This document shows, in pieces, positions 33,779 to 46,120 of a stretch of 64,000 bases of DNA. Under the pieces are notes generated by a model. It saw nothing but the letters and a program-made list of their open reading frames with translations. It had not been told where the DNA came from and did no database searches. Where the stretch lies: contig NZ_JBBHZZ010000001.1 in the NCBI RefSeq assembly GCF_037482405.1, positions 1-64,000 on the forward strand. The letters are read 5' to 3'. Position numbers and translations under genes: made by a program. How positions within the stretch are numbered: the first letter of the stretch is position 1; each line of letters starts with the position of its first letter. Source of the stretch: Pseudokineococcus marinus. Its GTDB lineage: Bacteria; Actinomycetota; Actinomycetes; Actinomycetales; Quadrisphaeraceae.

Positions 33779-36400
33779 ATGCGCTCCGCCACCACCCGTC
33801 CGGCCGCCGCGGTGCGGCGGCTGCTCGGTCCCGTGCTCGTGCTCGGGATGCTCACGGCGGCGCTCGCGCTGCTGCACCGCACGTTCCGCGGCTACGACTG
33901 GTCCGACCTCGGTCGCGACCTCCTGGGCCTCGGGCCAGGCGTGGCGCTCGCGGCCCTGCTCGCCACCGCGGCCTCCTACGTCGCGATGACGGGCTACGAC
34001 ACCCTGGCGCTGCGCTACGTCGGCCACCCGCTGCCCTACCGCCGCTACGGTCTCGCGTCCTTCGTGGCCACGGCCTTCGGCAACAACCTCGGCGCCTCGG
34101 CCGTGGTGGGCGCGGCGCTGCGCGCCCGCGTGTACTCGAGCTGGCAGGTGCCGCGCTCGGCCGTCGCGCGCATCGTCGGCCTCAACACCGTGACGCTGGC
34201 GCTCGGCGCCGCCGTCCTCGCCGGCGCCGGCGTGCTGCACGACCCGGTGACCGCCGCCCGGGCCCTGCGCCTGCCGCCGACGGTCGTGGTCGCCCTCGGC
34301 GCCCTCCTGCTCGCGGGGGTGCTCGGGTACCTCGTCTGGGCCCTCGTCGGACGCGCGGTGGGCCGCGGCCGCTGGCGCCTCGAGCGCCCCTCGCCCCGCC
34401 TCGCGCTCACCCAGGTGGTGCTCTCGACGCTCGAGTGGCTCTCGATGGCCGCCGTCCTCCACGTCCTCCTGCCCGCCGACGACCGGATGGCCTTCCTCCC
34501 CTTCGCCGCCGCCTTCGCCGTCGCGACCGTCGCCGGGCTCGTGAGCAACGTGCCCGGGGGCCTCGGGGTCTTCGAGACGGTGCTCGTGGTCCTCCTCGGC
34601 GGGACGACGTCGCCCGCGGACCTCGCCGTGGCCCTCGTCGCCTACCGGCTCGTCTACTTCGTGCTCCCGCTGCTCCTCGCCGCGGTGCTCCTCGTCCGCC
34701 ACGAGATCCGCACGGGCGCCGCGACAGCGCCCCTTCCCACGACCGCTACCCCGGACGTCCACGCGCCGGTCGCCGGCGCCGCCGGGCTGCGCGTGCCGGC
34801 CATGCGGGCGCCCTCGGCCGCGGAGCAGTCCCGCCCGGCCGGCGCCGCCACGACGGCGGGACGCCTGCCCACCGTGCTCACGCCGTCCGTGCTCGCCCTC
34901 GTCGTCGCGGGCGCCGGCACCTTCGTGGCCGTGCGCGGCGACCTCCCCGGCAGCCGCGGCCTCGACGTGCCGGCCATGGCCACGAGCCTCGTCGGGTGGT
35001 CCGCGCTGCTCCTCGGGCTCGGGCTGCACCGGCGGCTGCGCACCGCCTGGGCCGCCGCGCTCGCGCTCCTCGTGGGGACGGCGGTCCTCGCCGTGACGCA
35101 CGGCGACGTCGTGCTCGGCGCCGTCACCGCGACGCTCGCGCTGCTCCTCGTGCCCGCGCGGACGGTCTTCTCCCGCGGCACGCGCTCCTGGCGCCCGCGC
35201 GACCTCGTGCGACCGGCGGCCGCGGCCGCCCTCGTCGCCGGGGCGGTCGCCTGGCAGGAGGTCGCCGGCTCCGTCGACGCCCCCGTGCTCGCGACGGCCC
35301 TGTCCGGCGCTCCGCCCGCCGACCGGCTCGCCGCCGTCGCGGGCGTCGCCGGCGTCGTCCTCGCGGGCACCTGGGTCCTGCGGCGCCGTCGGCCCGGCGG
35401 GCCGTCCGCGGACGACGACGAGCTGGCCCGCGTCGAGGACCTCGTCGCCCGCTCGGGGCGCTGCGCCGCCCAGCTCGCCTTCACCGGCGACAAGCGCTTC
35501 TTCTTCGCCCCGTGCGGGGCCGCCTTCCTCATGTACCAGGTGGAGGGCCGCAGCTGGGTCGTCATGGGCGACCCGGTGGGCGACCCGGCCGCCGTCCCGG
35601 GGCTGCTCCGCAGCTTCCTCGCCGAGGTGGACCGGCACGCCGGTCGCCCCGTCCTCTACAGCGTCCTCGACGACCACGCCGACCTCTACCGCGCCCACGG
35701 CCTCGCCGTCACGAAGTTCGGCGAGGAGGCCGTCGTGCCCCTCCAGGGCTACACGCTCTCGGGCAAGGCGAAGACGAACCTGCGCACGTGCCGGAACAAG
35801 TCCCAGCGGCTCGGCATGACGGTCGAGGTCGTGGCGCCCGAGGACGTCGCCCCGCTCGTGCCCGAGCTGCGCGCCGTCTCCGACGCCTGGCTCGCGGAGC
35901 GACGGGGCGGCGAGAAGCGCTTCTCCCTCGGCGCCTTCGACGACGACTACGTCCGCCGCTCCCCCGTCGCCGTGGTGCGCCAGGAGGGGCGCGTCATCGC
36001 CTTCGCGACCCTCTGGGTGGGCGGGGACGGCGAGGAGGTCCAGGTGGACCTCATGCGACGCCTCCCCGACGGGCCGAGCACCGTCATGACCTACCTCTTC
36101 GTCGAGAGCCTCCTCTGGGCGCAGGAGCAGGGCTTCTCCGCCTTCAACCTCGGCACGGCCCCGCTCTCGGGGCTGCGGACGGGCGCCGGCGCCCCCGCCT
36201 GGGAGCGGCTCGGGCACCTCGTGTGGACCCACGGCGGGCCCCTCTACAACTTCCAGGGGCTGCGCGCCTTCAAGCAGGGCTTCGGCCCGCAGTGGCGCCC
36301 CTGCTACGTGGCCGCCCCGCGGGGGCTCGTCCTGCCGGGGGCGATGGTCGACGTCGCGACCCTCGTCGGCGGCGGTGTGCGCGGCGTCGTCCGAGGATGA
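33779..36400 (+). CDS. MprF/LysX-like bifunctional flippase and phosphatidylglycerol-modifying synthetase
   Basis: 873-residue membrane protein. Residues 1-320 form the flippase-like half, with 'GNNLGASAVVGAALRARVYS' and 'GLVSNVPGGLGVFETVLVVL'. A second hydrophobic block follows a hydrophilic linker of about 60 residues. The C-terminal cytoplasmic synthetase (from about 560) has 'FTGDKRFFFAPCGAAFLMYQ', 'SGKAKTNLRTCRNKSQRLG' and 'QGFSAFNLGTAPLSGL'. The enzyme transfers an aminoacyl group from tRNA to phosphatidylglycerol, lowering surface charge. Which amino acid is unknown. It has no LysRS domain. Confidence 0.87.
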   Translation: MRSATTRPAAAVRRLLGPVLVLGMLTAALALLHRTFRGYDWSDLGRDLLGLGPGVALAALLATAASYVAMTGYDTLALRYVGHPLPYRRYGLASFVATAFGNNLGASAVVGAALRARVYSSWQVPRSAVARIVGLNTVTLALGAAVLAGAGVLHDPVTAARALRLPPTVVVALGALLLAGVLGYLVWALVGRAVGRGRWRLERPSPRLALTQVVLSTLEWLSMAAVLHVLLPADDRMAFLPFAAAFAVATVAGLVSNVPGGLGVFETVLVVLLGGTTSPADLAVALVAYRLVYFVLPLLLAAVLLVRHEIRTGAATAPLPTTATPDVHAPVAGAAGLRVPAMRAPSAAEQSRPAGAATTAGRLPTVLTPSVLALVVAGAGTFVAVRGDLPGSRGLDVPAMATSLVGWSALLLGLGLHRRLRTAWAAALALLVGTAVLAVTHGDVVLGAVTATLALLLVPARTVFSRGTRSWRPRDLVRPAAAAALVAGAVAWQEVAGSVDAPVLATALSGAPPADRLAAVAGVAGVVLAGTWVLRRRRPGGPSADDDELARVEDLVARSGRCAAQLAFTGDKRFFFAPCGAAFLMYQVEGRSWVVMGDPVGDPAAVPGLLRSFLAEVDRHAGRPVLYSVLDDHADLYRAHGLAVTKFGEEAVVPLQGYTLSGKAKTNLRTCRNKSQRLGMTVEVVAPEDVAPLVPELRAVSDAWLAERRGGEKRFSLGAFDDDYVRRSPVAVVRQEGRVIAFATLWVGGDGEEVQVDLMRRLPDGPSTVMTYLFVESLLWAQEQGFSAFNLGTAPLSGLRTGAGAPAWERLGHLVWTHGGPLYNFQGLRAFKQGFGPQWRPCYVAAPRGLVLPGAMVDVATLVGGGVRGVVRG

Positions 36401-36404
36401 GCTC

Positions 36405-37289
36405 GTGAGCTCCCGACGCGCGGCCGCCCCACGCCGCGGCGCGCGCACCGTCGCCGCCGTCCTCGGCGCCCTCGTCCTCGCCGCCTGCGGCGCCGGACCC
36501 AGCGGGGCGCCGGCAGCGACGGCCACGACGGCCTCCCCCGCCGCGAGCGCCGCCCGACCCGCGCCCCCGCCGGCGGGCGGGGTTCTCGACTACCAGCTCG
36601 GCGGCGCCTACCCGCCCGCCGCCGACGTCGACGTCGTCGTCCGCGACCGGACGGCGCCGCCCGTCCGCGGCGTGTACTCCGTCTGCTACGTCAACGCCTT
36701 CCAGACCCAGCCCGGCGAGACCGCCTGGTGGCGGCGCGCGCACCCCGACCTCCTCCTGCGCGACGCCCGCGGGCGGCTCGTCGAGGACGCGGACTGGCCC
36801 GGCGAGGTGCTCCTCGACACGTCGACGTCGGCGAGGCGGACGGCGGCGGCCCGGGTCGTCGGGCGCTGGGTCGACGGCTGCGCCGCCGCGGGCTACCGGG
36901 CGGTCGAGCTCGACAACCTCGACGCCTTCACCCGCTCCGGAGGGCGGCTGACGCAGGGGCAGGCGGTGGCCTTCGCCGGCCTGCTGGCGCAGCGCGCCCA
37001 CGCGGCCGGCCTCGCCGTGGCGCAGAAGAACACCGCCGAGCTGACGCGCCGCCAGGTCCGCGCGGTCGGGTTCGACTTCGCCGTCGCCGAGGAGTGCCAG
37101 GTCTGGGACGAGTGCGACGTCTACACGGGCCACTACGGGCGCCACGTCCTCGAGGTCGAGTACACCGACACCGGCCGGCGGCCCTTCCGCGAGGCGTGCG
37201 CGGCGCGTGGCGACCGCGTGTCCGTCCTGCTCCGGGACCGCGACGTCGTCCCCCGCGGCACCCGCGGGCACGTCTCCGAGCACTGCTGA
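36405..37289 (+). CDS. GH114-type endo-alpha-1,4-polygalactosaminidase lipoprotein
   Basis: 294 residues. The signal peptide ends in the lipobox 'LVLAAC', then a Thr/Ala-rich linker leads to a TIM-barrel-like GH114 domain. 'YQLGGAYPPAADVDVVVRDR' and 'YVNAFQTQPGE' are early motifs. 'AVELDNLDAFTRSGG' carries the probable acidic residue. 'AVAQKNTAELTRRQ', 'FAVAEECQVWDEC' and 'LEVEY' complete the family pattern. The expected substrate is galactosamine polymer outside the cell. The GTG at 36405 is 4 nt after the MprF/LysX-like stop, so it is probably co-transcribed. Confidence 0.85.
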   Translation: MSSRRAAAPRRGARTVAAVLGALVLAACGAGPSGAPAATATTASPAASAARPAPPPAGGVLDYQLGGAYPPAADVDVVVRDRTAPPVRGVYSVCYVNAFQTQPGETAWWRRAHPDLLLRDARGRLVEDADWPGEVLLDTSTSARRTAAARVVGRWVDGCAAAGYRAVELDNLDAFTRSGGRLTQGQAVAFAGLLAQRAHAAGLAVAQKNTAELTRRQVRAVGFDFAVAEECQVWDECDVYTGHYGRHVLEVEYTDTGRRPFREACAARGDRVSVLLRDRDVVPRGTRGHVSEHC

Positions 37290-37512
37290 CCGGCGCGACC
37301 CAACCGCCCGGCGCCCGGGTCCGAACCACCGGCACGGCCGACGACGACGAGAGGACGCCCGTGACGAGCACCGCCACCCGCGCGCCCCACCGGCCCGGCA
37401 GCCGCTGCGCCGGGGGTGCGAGCATGGGACGCCCCGCCCCCTCGCCCTCCCGGGAGGACGCCGTGCCCCAGGCCGCCGCCGCTCGACGCCCGCGCGGGCG
37501 GGGCTGACCGCC

Positions 37513-38364
37513 GTGGCCGGGACCAGGGGGCGCGGCCGCCGCGGCGGCAGGGCGGCCACCGCGGCGTCGATCGCGTGCCTCGTCGTCGGCGCGGGGCTCG
37601 TCGGCTCCGCGCTGGCCCAGCAGGGGGACGCCCCGGTCGAGCCGCCGCGCACGGCCTCCGACGTCGCCGACGCGCCCTACGCCGTCCCCGGCGGCGACGC
37701 ACCGGACGGCGACGGGGCCACCTCGCTGCCCGCGCCGGAGACCGGCGAACCCTCGCCGTCGCCCACGCGCGTGACCGACGCGACGAAGGGCGACGTCCTG
37801 CCCACCGAGGCCCTCGCGCCGGAGGGCGACATACCGGGGCTCGTGCGCATCCCGGCGCCCGAGACGCCCGCGCCCGAGCCTCCCGCGGAGCCCGAGGCGC
37901 CCGAGGTGGCCGAGCCGGTGCGCCTGCGGGTGCCCGCCATCGGCGTGGACACCGACCTGCTGCACCTCGGCCTCAACGACGACGGGTCCCTCGCCGTCCC
38001 GCCGCGCGAGGGCCCCGACAACCTCAAGGCATCCTGGTACGACGGGTCGCCGCGGGCCGGCGAGGTCGGCCCGACGGTCCTGGCCGGCCACATCGACTCG
38101 AAGGCGGGGCCGTCCGTCTTCTACCGCCTGGGCGAGCTCGAGCCGGGCGACGAGGTCCTCGTCGACCGCGCCGACGGCACGACGGCGACCTTCGTCGTCG
38201 ACACCTCCGAGCGCTACCCCAAGGACGACTTCCCCACGCGGCGCGTGTACGGGCAGACGCCGGACGCGCAGGTCCGGCTCATCACCTGCGGCGGCGTCTT
38301 CGACCGCGACAGCGGCCACTACCAGGACAACACCGTCGTCTACGGGCACCTCGTCGACGGCTGA
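37513..38364 (+). CDS. Class F sortase
   Basis: Transpeptidase of 283 residues anchored by an N-terminal signal/membrane helix ('ASIACLVVGAGLVGSALA'). A long Pro/Glu/Ala-rich linker leads to the sortase domain from about residue 130. The catalytic histidine is in 'PTVLAGHIDSKAGPSVFYRL', the cysteine in 'VRLITCGGVFD', and the end 'GHYQDNTVVYGHLV' is class-F-like. The start is uncertain: GTG 37513 has no good ribosome-binding site, whereas GGGAGGA at 37452-37458 serves a GTG in another frame encoding only 14 codons. No sorting-signal substrate is encoded nearby. Confidence 0.85.
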   Translation: MAGTRGRGRRGGRAATAASIACLVVGAGLVGSALAQQGDAPVEPPRTASDVADAPYAVPGGDAPDGDGATSLPAPETGEPSPSPTRVTDATKGDVLPTEALAPEGDIPGLVRIPAPETPAPEPPAEPEAPEVAEPVRLRVPAIGVDTDLLHLGLNDDGSLAVPPREGPDNLKASWYDGSPRAGEVGPTVLAGHIDSKAGPSVFYRLGELEPGDEVLVDRADGTTATFVVDTSERYPKDDFPTRRVYGQTPDAQVRLITCGGVFDRDSGHYQDNTVVYGHLVDG

Positions 38365-38379
38365 CCGCGAGGCCGCGCG

Positions 38380-40254
<1,875 letters not shown>

Positions 40255-40419
40255 GGCGCAAGCCTCGCCGACGGCGCTCGCGGCGGCACCCAGGGGGACC
40301 CGCGACCGGGCGGGGAGGCGCGGCGGCGGCGAGCGCGGGGCGCGTCCGGGCGCGTCGCCGGGCAGGATCACGGGCGGAGGCCCGCGCACCGGGGCGCGGG
40401 CCGGTCACCGGAGGCAGAC

Positions 40420-41244
40420 GTGAGCACGCACGACGACCGCACCCCCGCCACCACCCCGCCCGCCGCCCCGGCGGACGAGCAGGTCGACCTGTCCCTGCGC
40501 CTCGACGGCCGGACGGCGCTGGTGACGGGCGGCGTGTCGGGCATCGGCAGCGCCGTCTGCGGGCTCCTCGCCGACCGCGGCGCCCGCGTCGTCGTCGTCG
40601 ACGTGGCGGAGGACGCCGCACGCGCGCGCGCCGGCGAGCTCGCGGGCCCCGCGGCGGGCCAGCACCTCGCCGTGGCCTGCGACGTCACCGACGCCGCGTC
40701 GGTGGAGGCGGCCGTGGACACGGCCGTCGCGGCCACCGGGCGGGTCGACGTCCTCGTGACGTGCGCGGGCATCGCCGTCCTCGACCCCGCGGAGGACCTC
40801 TCGGACGAGGCGTGGTCGCGGACGCTCGCCGTCAACCTCACCGGCACCTTCCTCGTGGCCCGGGCGGTGGGCCGGCGGATGCTGGCCGCCGGGTACGGGC
40901 GGGTGGTGACCATGGCGTCGCAGGCCGCGACGGTGGCGCTCGACGGCCACGCGGCCTACTGCGCCAGCAAGGCCGGTGTCGTGGGCCTCACCCGCGTGCT
41001 CGCGCTGGAGTGGGCCGGTCGCGGCGTGACGGCCAACTCGGTCTCCCCCACCGTCGTCCTCACCGCGCTGGGGCGGTCGGCGTGGGGCGGCCAGAAGGGC
41101 GAGGACGCGAAGGCGCAGATCCCGACGGGCCGCTTCGCGCTGCCCGACGAGGTGGCCGCCGCCGTCCTCTACCTCTCCAGCGGGGCCGCCGGGATGGTCA
41201 ACGGGCACGACCTCGTCGTCGACGGCGGGTACACGATCCGCTGA
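40420..41244 (+). CDS. SDR-family NAD(P)-dependent oxidoreductase
   Basis: 274 residues. A hydrophilic N-terminus of 25 residues precedes the classical SDR: cofactor loop 'TALVTGGVSGIGSAVCGL', 'CAGIAVL', catalytic 'YCASK' preceded by 'MASQAA', and 'PTVVLTALGR'. This resembles D-threitol/galactitol dehydrogenases (GolD group), so a polyol substrate is possible. The GTG at 40420 has GGAGG 6 nt upstream. Confidence 0.9.
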   Translation: MSTHDDRTPATTPPAAPADEQVDLSLRLDGRTALVTGGVSGIGSAVCGLLADRGARVVVVDVAEDAARARAGELAGPAAGQHLAVACDVTDAASVEAAVDTAVAATGRVDVLVTCAGIAVLDPAEDLSDEAWSRTLAVNLTGTFLVARAVGRRMLAAGYGRVVTMASQAATVALDGHAAYCASKAGVVGLTRVLALEWAGRGVTANSVSPTVVLTALGRSAWGGQKGEDAKAQIPTGRFALPDEVAAAVLYLSSGAAGMVNGHDLVVDGGYTIR

Positions 41245-41296
41245 CGCCCCTCGCGGGCCGCCGCGGGGCGGCCTCCGGGAGAGGTCGGGCGAGCGC

Positions 41297-42286
41297 TCAC
41301 GCCGGGACGGCGGCGACGGCCTGCGCCGTCAGGTCCACCGACCGCACGCGCGCCGCGGCGGTGGGCGCCGAGTGGGCGGTGATGAGCTCGTCGGCGTCGG
41401 CCAGCGCGGCGAAGGCGTCGAGCTGGTCGCGCACCTCGTCGGGGGTGCCCAGCGCCGTGTGGACCATCATCGAGTCGATCTGCGCGCCGGCCCCGGACTC
41501 CAGCAGCAGGTCGGCCTCGGCGTCGGTCAGCGTGCGGCCGCGGGCGAAGAAGGCGAGCGCCCGGGCGCGGCGGACGACGGCGCGGTGGTGCTCGGCCTCC
41601 TCGCGGGTGTCGGCGGCGAGGACGTTGACGCCGGCGACGACGTAGGGCTCCGCCTGCTGCGCCGACGGCTGGAACTCCCGGCGGTAGGTGGCGACGGCGG
41701 CCTCGAGGGCCTGGGGGGAGAAGTGCGAGGCGAAGGCGTACGGCAGGCCCAGCGCGGCGGCCAGCTTCGCCCCGAAGAGGGACGACCCGAGGATCCACAG
41801 CGGCACGTCGACGCCCGCCGCCGGCACGCCCTTGACGCCGGGCACGAGGCTCTGGCCCGTGAGGTAGCCCTGCAGCTCCTGCACGTCGCGGGGGAAGGTG
41901 TCCGCCGACGACGGGTCGCGCCGCAGGGCGTACATCGTCGCCTGGTCCGAGCCCGGGGCGCGGCCCAGCCCGAGGTCGATGCGCCCGGGGTGCACCGCGG
42001 CGAGCGTGCCGAACTGCTCGGCGATGGTCAGCGGCGCGTGGTTCGGCAGCATGACGCCGCCCGCTCCCAGCCGGATCGTCGAGGTGTGCGCCGCCACGTG
42101 GGCGATGAGCACCGCCGTCGCCGACGACGCGATCATCGGCATGTTGTGGTGCTCGGCGTACCAGACCCGCCGGTACCCGCCGCGCTCCGCGGCCTGCGCG
42201 AGCGCCACGCTGCCGGCGACGCTCTCACCGACGCTCGTCCCCTCGTCGACGGGGGCCAGGTCGAGGACGGACAGCGGGACGGTCAT
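41297..42286 (-). CDS. LLM-class flavin-dependent oxidoreductase (luciferase-like)
   Basis: 329 residues, bacterial-luciferase-like fold of the YhbW/MsnO8 group. 'RVWYAEHHNMPMIASSATAV' is the hallmark, followed by 'HTSTIRLGAGGVMLPNHAPL' and 'VHPGRIDLGLGRAPG' and 'DVPLWILGSSLFGAKLAA'. It would use reduced FMN or coenzyme F420 to oxidise an unknown substrate. It is monocistronic, 53 nt from the convergent SDR. Confidence 0.9.
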   Translation of the reverse strand: MTVPLSVLDLAPVDEGTSVGESVAGSVALAQAAERGGYRRVWYAEHHNMPMIASSATAVLIAHVAAHTSTIRLGAGGVMLPNHAPLTIAEQFGTLAAVHPGRIDLGLGRAPGSDQATMYALRRDPSSADTFPRDVQELQGYLTGQSLVPGVKGVPAAGVDVPLWILGSSLFGAKLAAALGLPYAFASHFSPQALEAAVATYRREFQPSAQQAEPYVVAGVNVLAADTREEAEHHRAVVRRARALAFFARGRTLTDAEADLLLESGAGAQIDSMMVHTALGTPDEVRDQLDAFAALADADELITAHSAPTAAARVRSVDLTAQAVAAVPA

Positions 42287-42378
42287 GGGTCACCTCGGTG
42301 CTCGGACGGCTCCCGGCGCCGGGTGGTGACGTCGGGCACCGGTCCCAACCGCCGTCGCCGCCGCGGTAGTCCCGGGAG

Positions 42379-42426
42379 GAGCGGTGCGCCCAGGTCGCGG
42401 TGCACCGCGACCTCGGTGCACCGCTC
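42379..42426. repeat. Nested palindrome upstream of the oxidoreductase
   Basis: A perfect 20-bp palindrome (42393-42412, GGTCGCGGTGCACCGCGACC) is enclosed by 9-bp arms GAGCGGTGC/GCACCGCTC. It lies between the hydrolase stop and the oxidoreductase start, both on the minus strand, so it can terminate the hydrolase transcript. Confidence 0.7.
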
Positions 42427-42451
42427 GGCCCCGGCCGCGGCGCACCCCGCC

Positions 42452-43355
42452 TCAGTCCCCCGCGGCGGCGCGCACGTGCTCGGCCAGCAGCGCCGCCGTC
42501 GCCGCCGGCGCGTCCTCGTTCGGCGAGTGGCCACCCGGCAGGACGGCGTACGCCGCGCCGACCCGCTCGGCCATCGCCCGCTGGTCCTCCTGCGGCCAGG
42601 CGGCGTCGGTCTCCCCGTGCGCGACGAGCACCGGCAGCCCGGTGGCGCGCAGCGCGTCCGACCGGTCCTCGTGGGACCCCAGCACCCGCGCCGCGGCGAG
42701 CAGCTGCCCCGGCGAGGTGCCGAGCACCCGCTCGCGCCACGCTGCCGCGGCCTCGTCCGGCGGCGGCTCGAGCCCCCCGGGCGCTGCCAGGTGCGCCCAC
42801 AGCGCCGCGGCGGTGCCCTCGCGCTCGAGGACGGCGACCTGGTCGGCCATCCGCCTCGGCCAGCCGTGGGGCCCGGAGCACAGCAGCACCAGACCGCGCC
42901 AGCGCGACGGGTCGAGCAGCGCGGCCTCGCCGGCGACGACGCCGCCGAAGCTGTGGCCCAGCAGGTGCACCGGCGCCGCCCACTCGTCGTCGAGCGCCGC
43001 GAGCGCGGCCGCGGCGTCGTGCACGTCCCGGGCCAGCAGCGGCAGCGCGTAGGAGCGCGCCGCCTCCTCGACGTCGGCGCCCTCCTCCTCCGGCCGCACG
43101 GCGCCCGGTTGCCCGCGCTGGGTCAGCGCCACGGCGTCGACGCCCCGCGCTGCGAGCTCGGGCACGAGGAGCCGGTGGTCGACCCGGCCGCCGGTGTAGC
43201 CGGGCACGAGGAGCAGGCGGCCGACGACGTCGCCGGCGGGCCGCGACCGCAGGACGGGGACCGGCCCGACGGGCAGGTCGAGGACGACGTCCTCGAGCGC
43301 GGGCTGCGCCGTCCCGGTCCCGGCGCCCTGGTCGTCGGCGCCCTCGGCGCGGGTC

Positions 43356-43363
<8 letters not shown>
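42452..43363 (-). CDS. Alpha/beta hydrolase
   Basis: 303 residues. 'RLLLVPGYTGGRVDHRLLVP' has the oxyanion-hole region, 'HLLGHSFGGVVAGEAAL' the nucleophile elbow (GHSFG), 'VLVAHGETDAAWP' the acidic residue, and 'VLPGGHSPNEDAPA' the histidine. No further class was recognised. The GTG at 43361-43363 has GGAGG upstream and overlaps the threonine-synthase-like stop by 8 nt, so the two are co-translated. Substrate unknown. Confidence 0.87.
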
Positions 43364-44642
<1,279 letters not shown>

Positions 44643-44721
44643 CCGGCCATCCTGGCCCGGGAGGGCGCCCGGGCGCCGGACGGCGGCGGGGACGGTGGCT
44701 GCCGGCGGGCAGGATGGCCGC

Positions 44722-46020
44722 GTGGCAGCGCGGGAGACGACGGAGGGCACGGCGGGGGGCACGGCGCGAGGCACGGAGCGGGGCGCGCCGTCGGTGGCGC
44801 CGGGACGACCCGCCCTCGCCGCACCGAGGACCGCGCTCGTCGTCGCCGCCGTCCTCGTCGTCGCCCTGAGCCTGCGCGGGCCCATCGTCGCGGTCGCCCC
44901 GGTGCTCGGGCGGCTCACCGAGGACCTCGGCCTCGACCCCGCCGCGGCGGGCCTGCTCACGACGATCCCCGTCGTCTGCTTCGCCGTCGCGGCGCCCCTG
45001 GCCTCGGCGCTCATCGCGCGCACGGGCCCCGCCGCCGCGGTCTGGTGGTGCCTCGCCGGCGTCACGGCCGGGACGGTGCTGCGGGCCTCGGGCGGCACGG
45101 AGCTCGTGCTCGCGGGCACGGCCGTCATCGGCACGGCCATCACGGTCGGCAACATCGTCGTCCCCGTCATCATCCGGCGGTCCGTGCCGCCCTCGAGGGC
45201 CGGCACGGTGACGGGCGCCTACACCGCCGCGCTCAACGTGGGCTCGATGCTCACCTCCCTCGGCACCGAACCGCTCGCCCAGCTCCTCGGGTGGCGGGCG
45301 GCGACGACGTCGTGGGTCGTGCTCGCCGTCCTCGGCGCGCTGCTGTGGGGCGCCGCGACGCTGCGCCGGGCGCCGCTGCCCGTCGACCCGCCGCGCGAGC
45401 GCGGCGCCGGCGACGAGCCCGCGGCCCCCGCGGCGCTGCACCGCCCGGCGTGGGCGCCCGCCGTCCTCACGGTCGGCTTCGGCGCCCAGGCGTTCGCGTA
45501 CTACGGGCTCACCGCCTGGCTGCCGACGCTCCTCGCCGACCGCCTCGGCCAGAGCCCGGCGGCCGCGGGGGCCGCCTCCTCGGTGTTCCAGGTGCTCGCC
45601 GTCGTCGGCGCGCTCGGCGTGCCGGCGCTGCTCTCGCGCGTCGCCCCCGACCGGGTGCTGGCGCTCGTCGGCGCCTGCTGGGTGGCCTTCCCGGTGGGCC
45701 TGCTCGTCGCGCCGCAGTGGTGGCTGCTGTGGGCCGCGCTCGGCGGCGCGGCCCAGGGCGGCGTCTTCACCATCGTCTTCGTGCTCGTCGTCCGGCTGTC
45801 GGGCGACGACCGGCAGGCCCGCCGCACGTCGGCCCTCGTCCAGGGCGGCGGCTACGCGCTGGCCTCCCTCGGCCCCCTCGTCCTCGGCGCGGTCCACGAC
45901 GCGACCGGCGCCTGGACGACGCCGCTGCTCGTCGTCGTCGGCGCCCTCGTCGTGCTCGTGCTCGGGGTGGGCGCCGTCGCCGTCAGCAGCGGCCGCGCCG
46001 CCCGCGCCTCCGCGCTCTGA
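44722..46020 (+). CDS. MFS transporter of the CynX/NimT type
   Basis: 432 residues, 12 helices. 'ALSLRGPIVAVAPVLGRLTE' is the hallmark N-terminal motif of CynX/NimT proteins (cyanate/nitroimidazole group). 'TIVFVLVVRLSGDDRQARRTS' and 'LVQGGGYALASLGPLVLGAV' are also characteristic. Substrate unknown. The GTG at 44722 follows CAGGAT without a ribosome-binding site. It is divergent from the threonine-synthase-like gene. Confidence 0.9.
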   Translation: MAARETTEGTAGGTARGTERGAPSVAPGRPALAAPRTALVVAAVLVVALSLRGPIVAVAPVLGRLTEDLGLDPAAAGLLTTIPVVCFAVAAPLASALIARTGPAAAVWWCLAGVTAGTVLRASGGTELVLAGTAVIGTAITVGNIVVPVIIRRSVPPSRAGTVTGAYTAALNVGSMLTSLGTEPLAQLLGWRAATTSWVVLAVLGALLWGAATLRRAPLPVDPPRERGAGDEPAAPAALHRPAWAPAVLTVGFGAQAFAYYGLTAWLPTLLADRLGQSPAAAGAASSVFQVLAVVGALGVPALLSRVAPDRVLALVGACWVAFPVGLLVAPQWWLLWAALGGAAQGGVFTIVFVLVVRLSGDDRQARRTSALVQGGGYALASLGPLVLGAVHDATGAWTTPLLVVVGALVVLVLGVGAVAVSSGRAARASAL

Positions 46021-46042
46021 CGACACACCGCCGGGCAGGGCG

Positions 46043-46078
46043 CCCCTCCACGGCACTCTGTCGACGAAGTGCGAGGGG
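46043..46078. repeat. Hairpin element, copy 2
   Basis: Stems CCCCTC/GAGGGG and GCACT/AGTGC around CTGTCGACGA. It shares its core with 10438-10473 and lies between convergent MFS and GNAT genes, fitting a bidirectional terminator. Confidence 0.6.
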
Positions 46079-46120
46079 AGAGGGCTCTCGGACGACGAGG
46101 TGCCGCGGTGTGCGGGGCCG

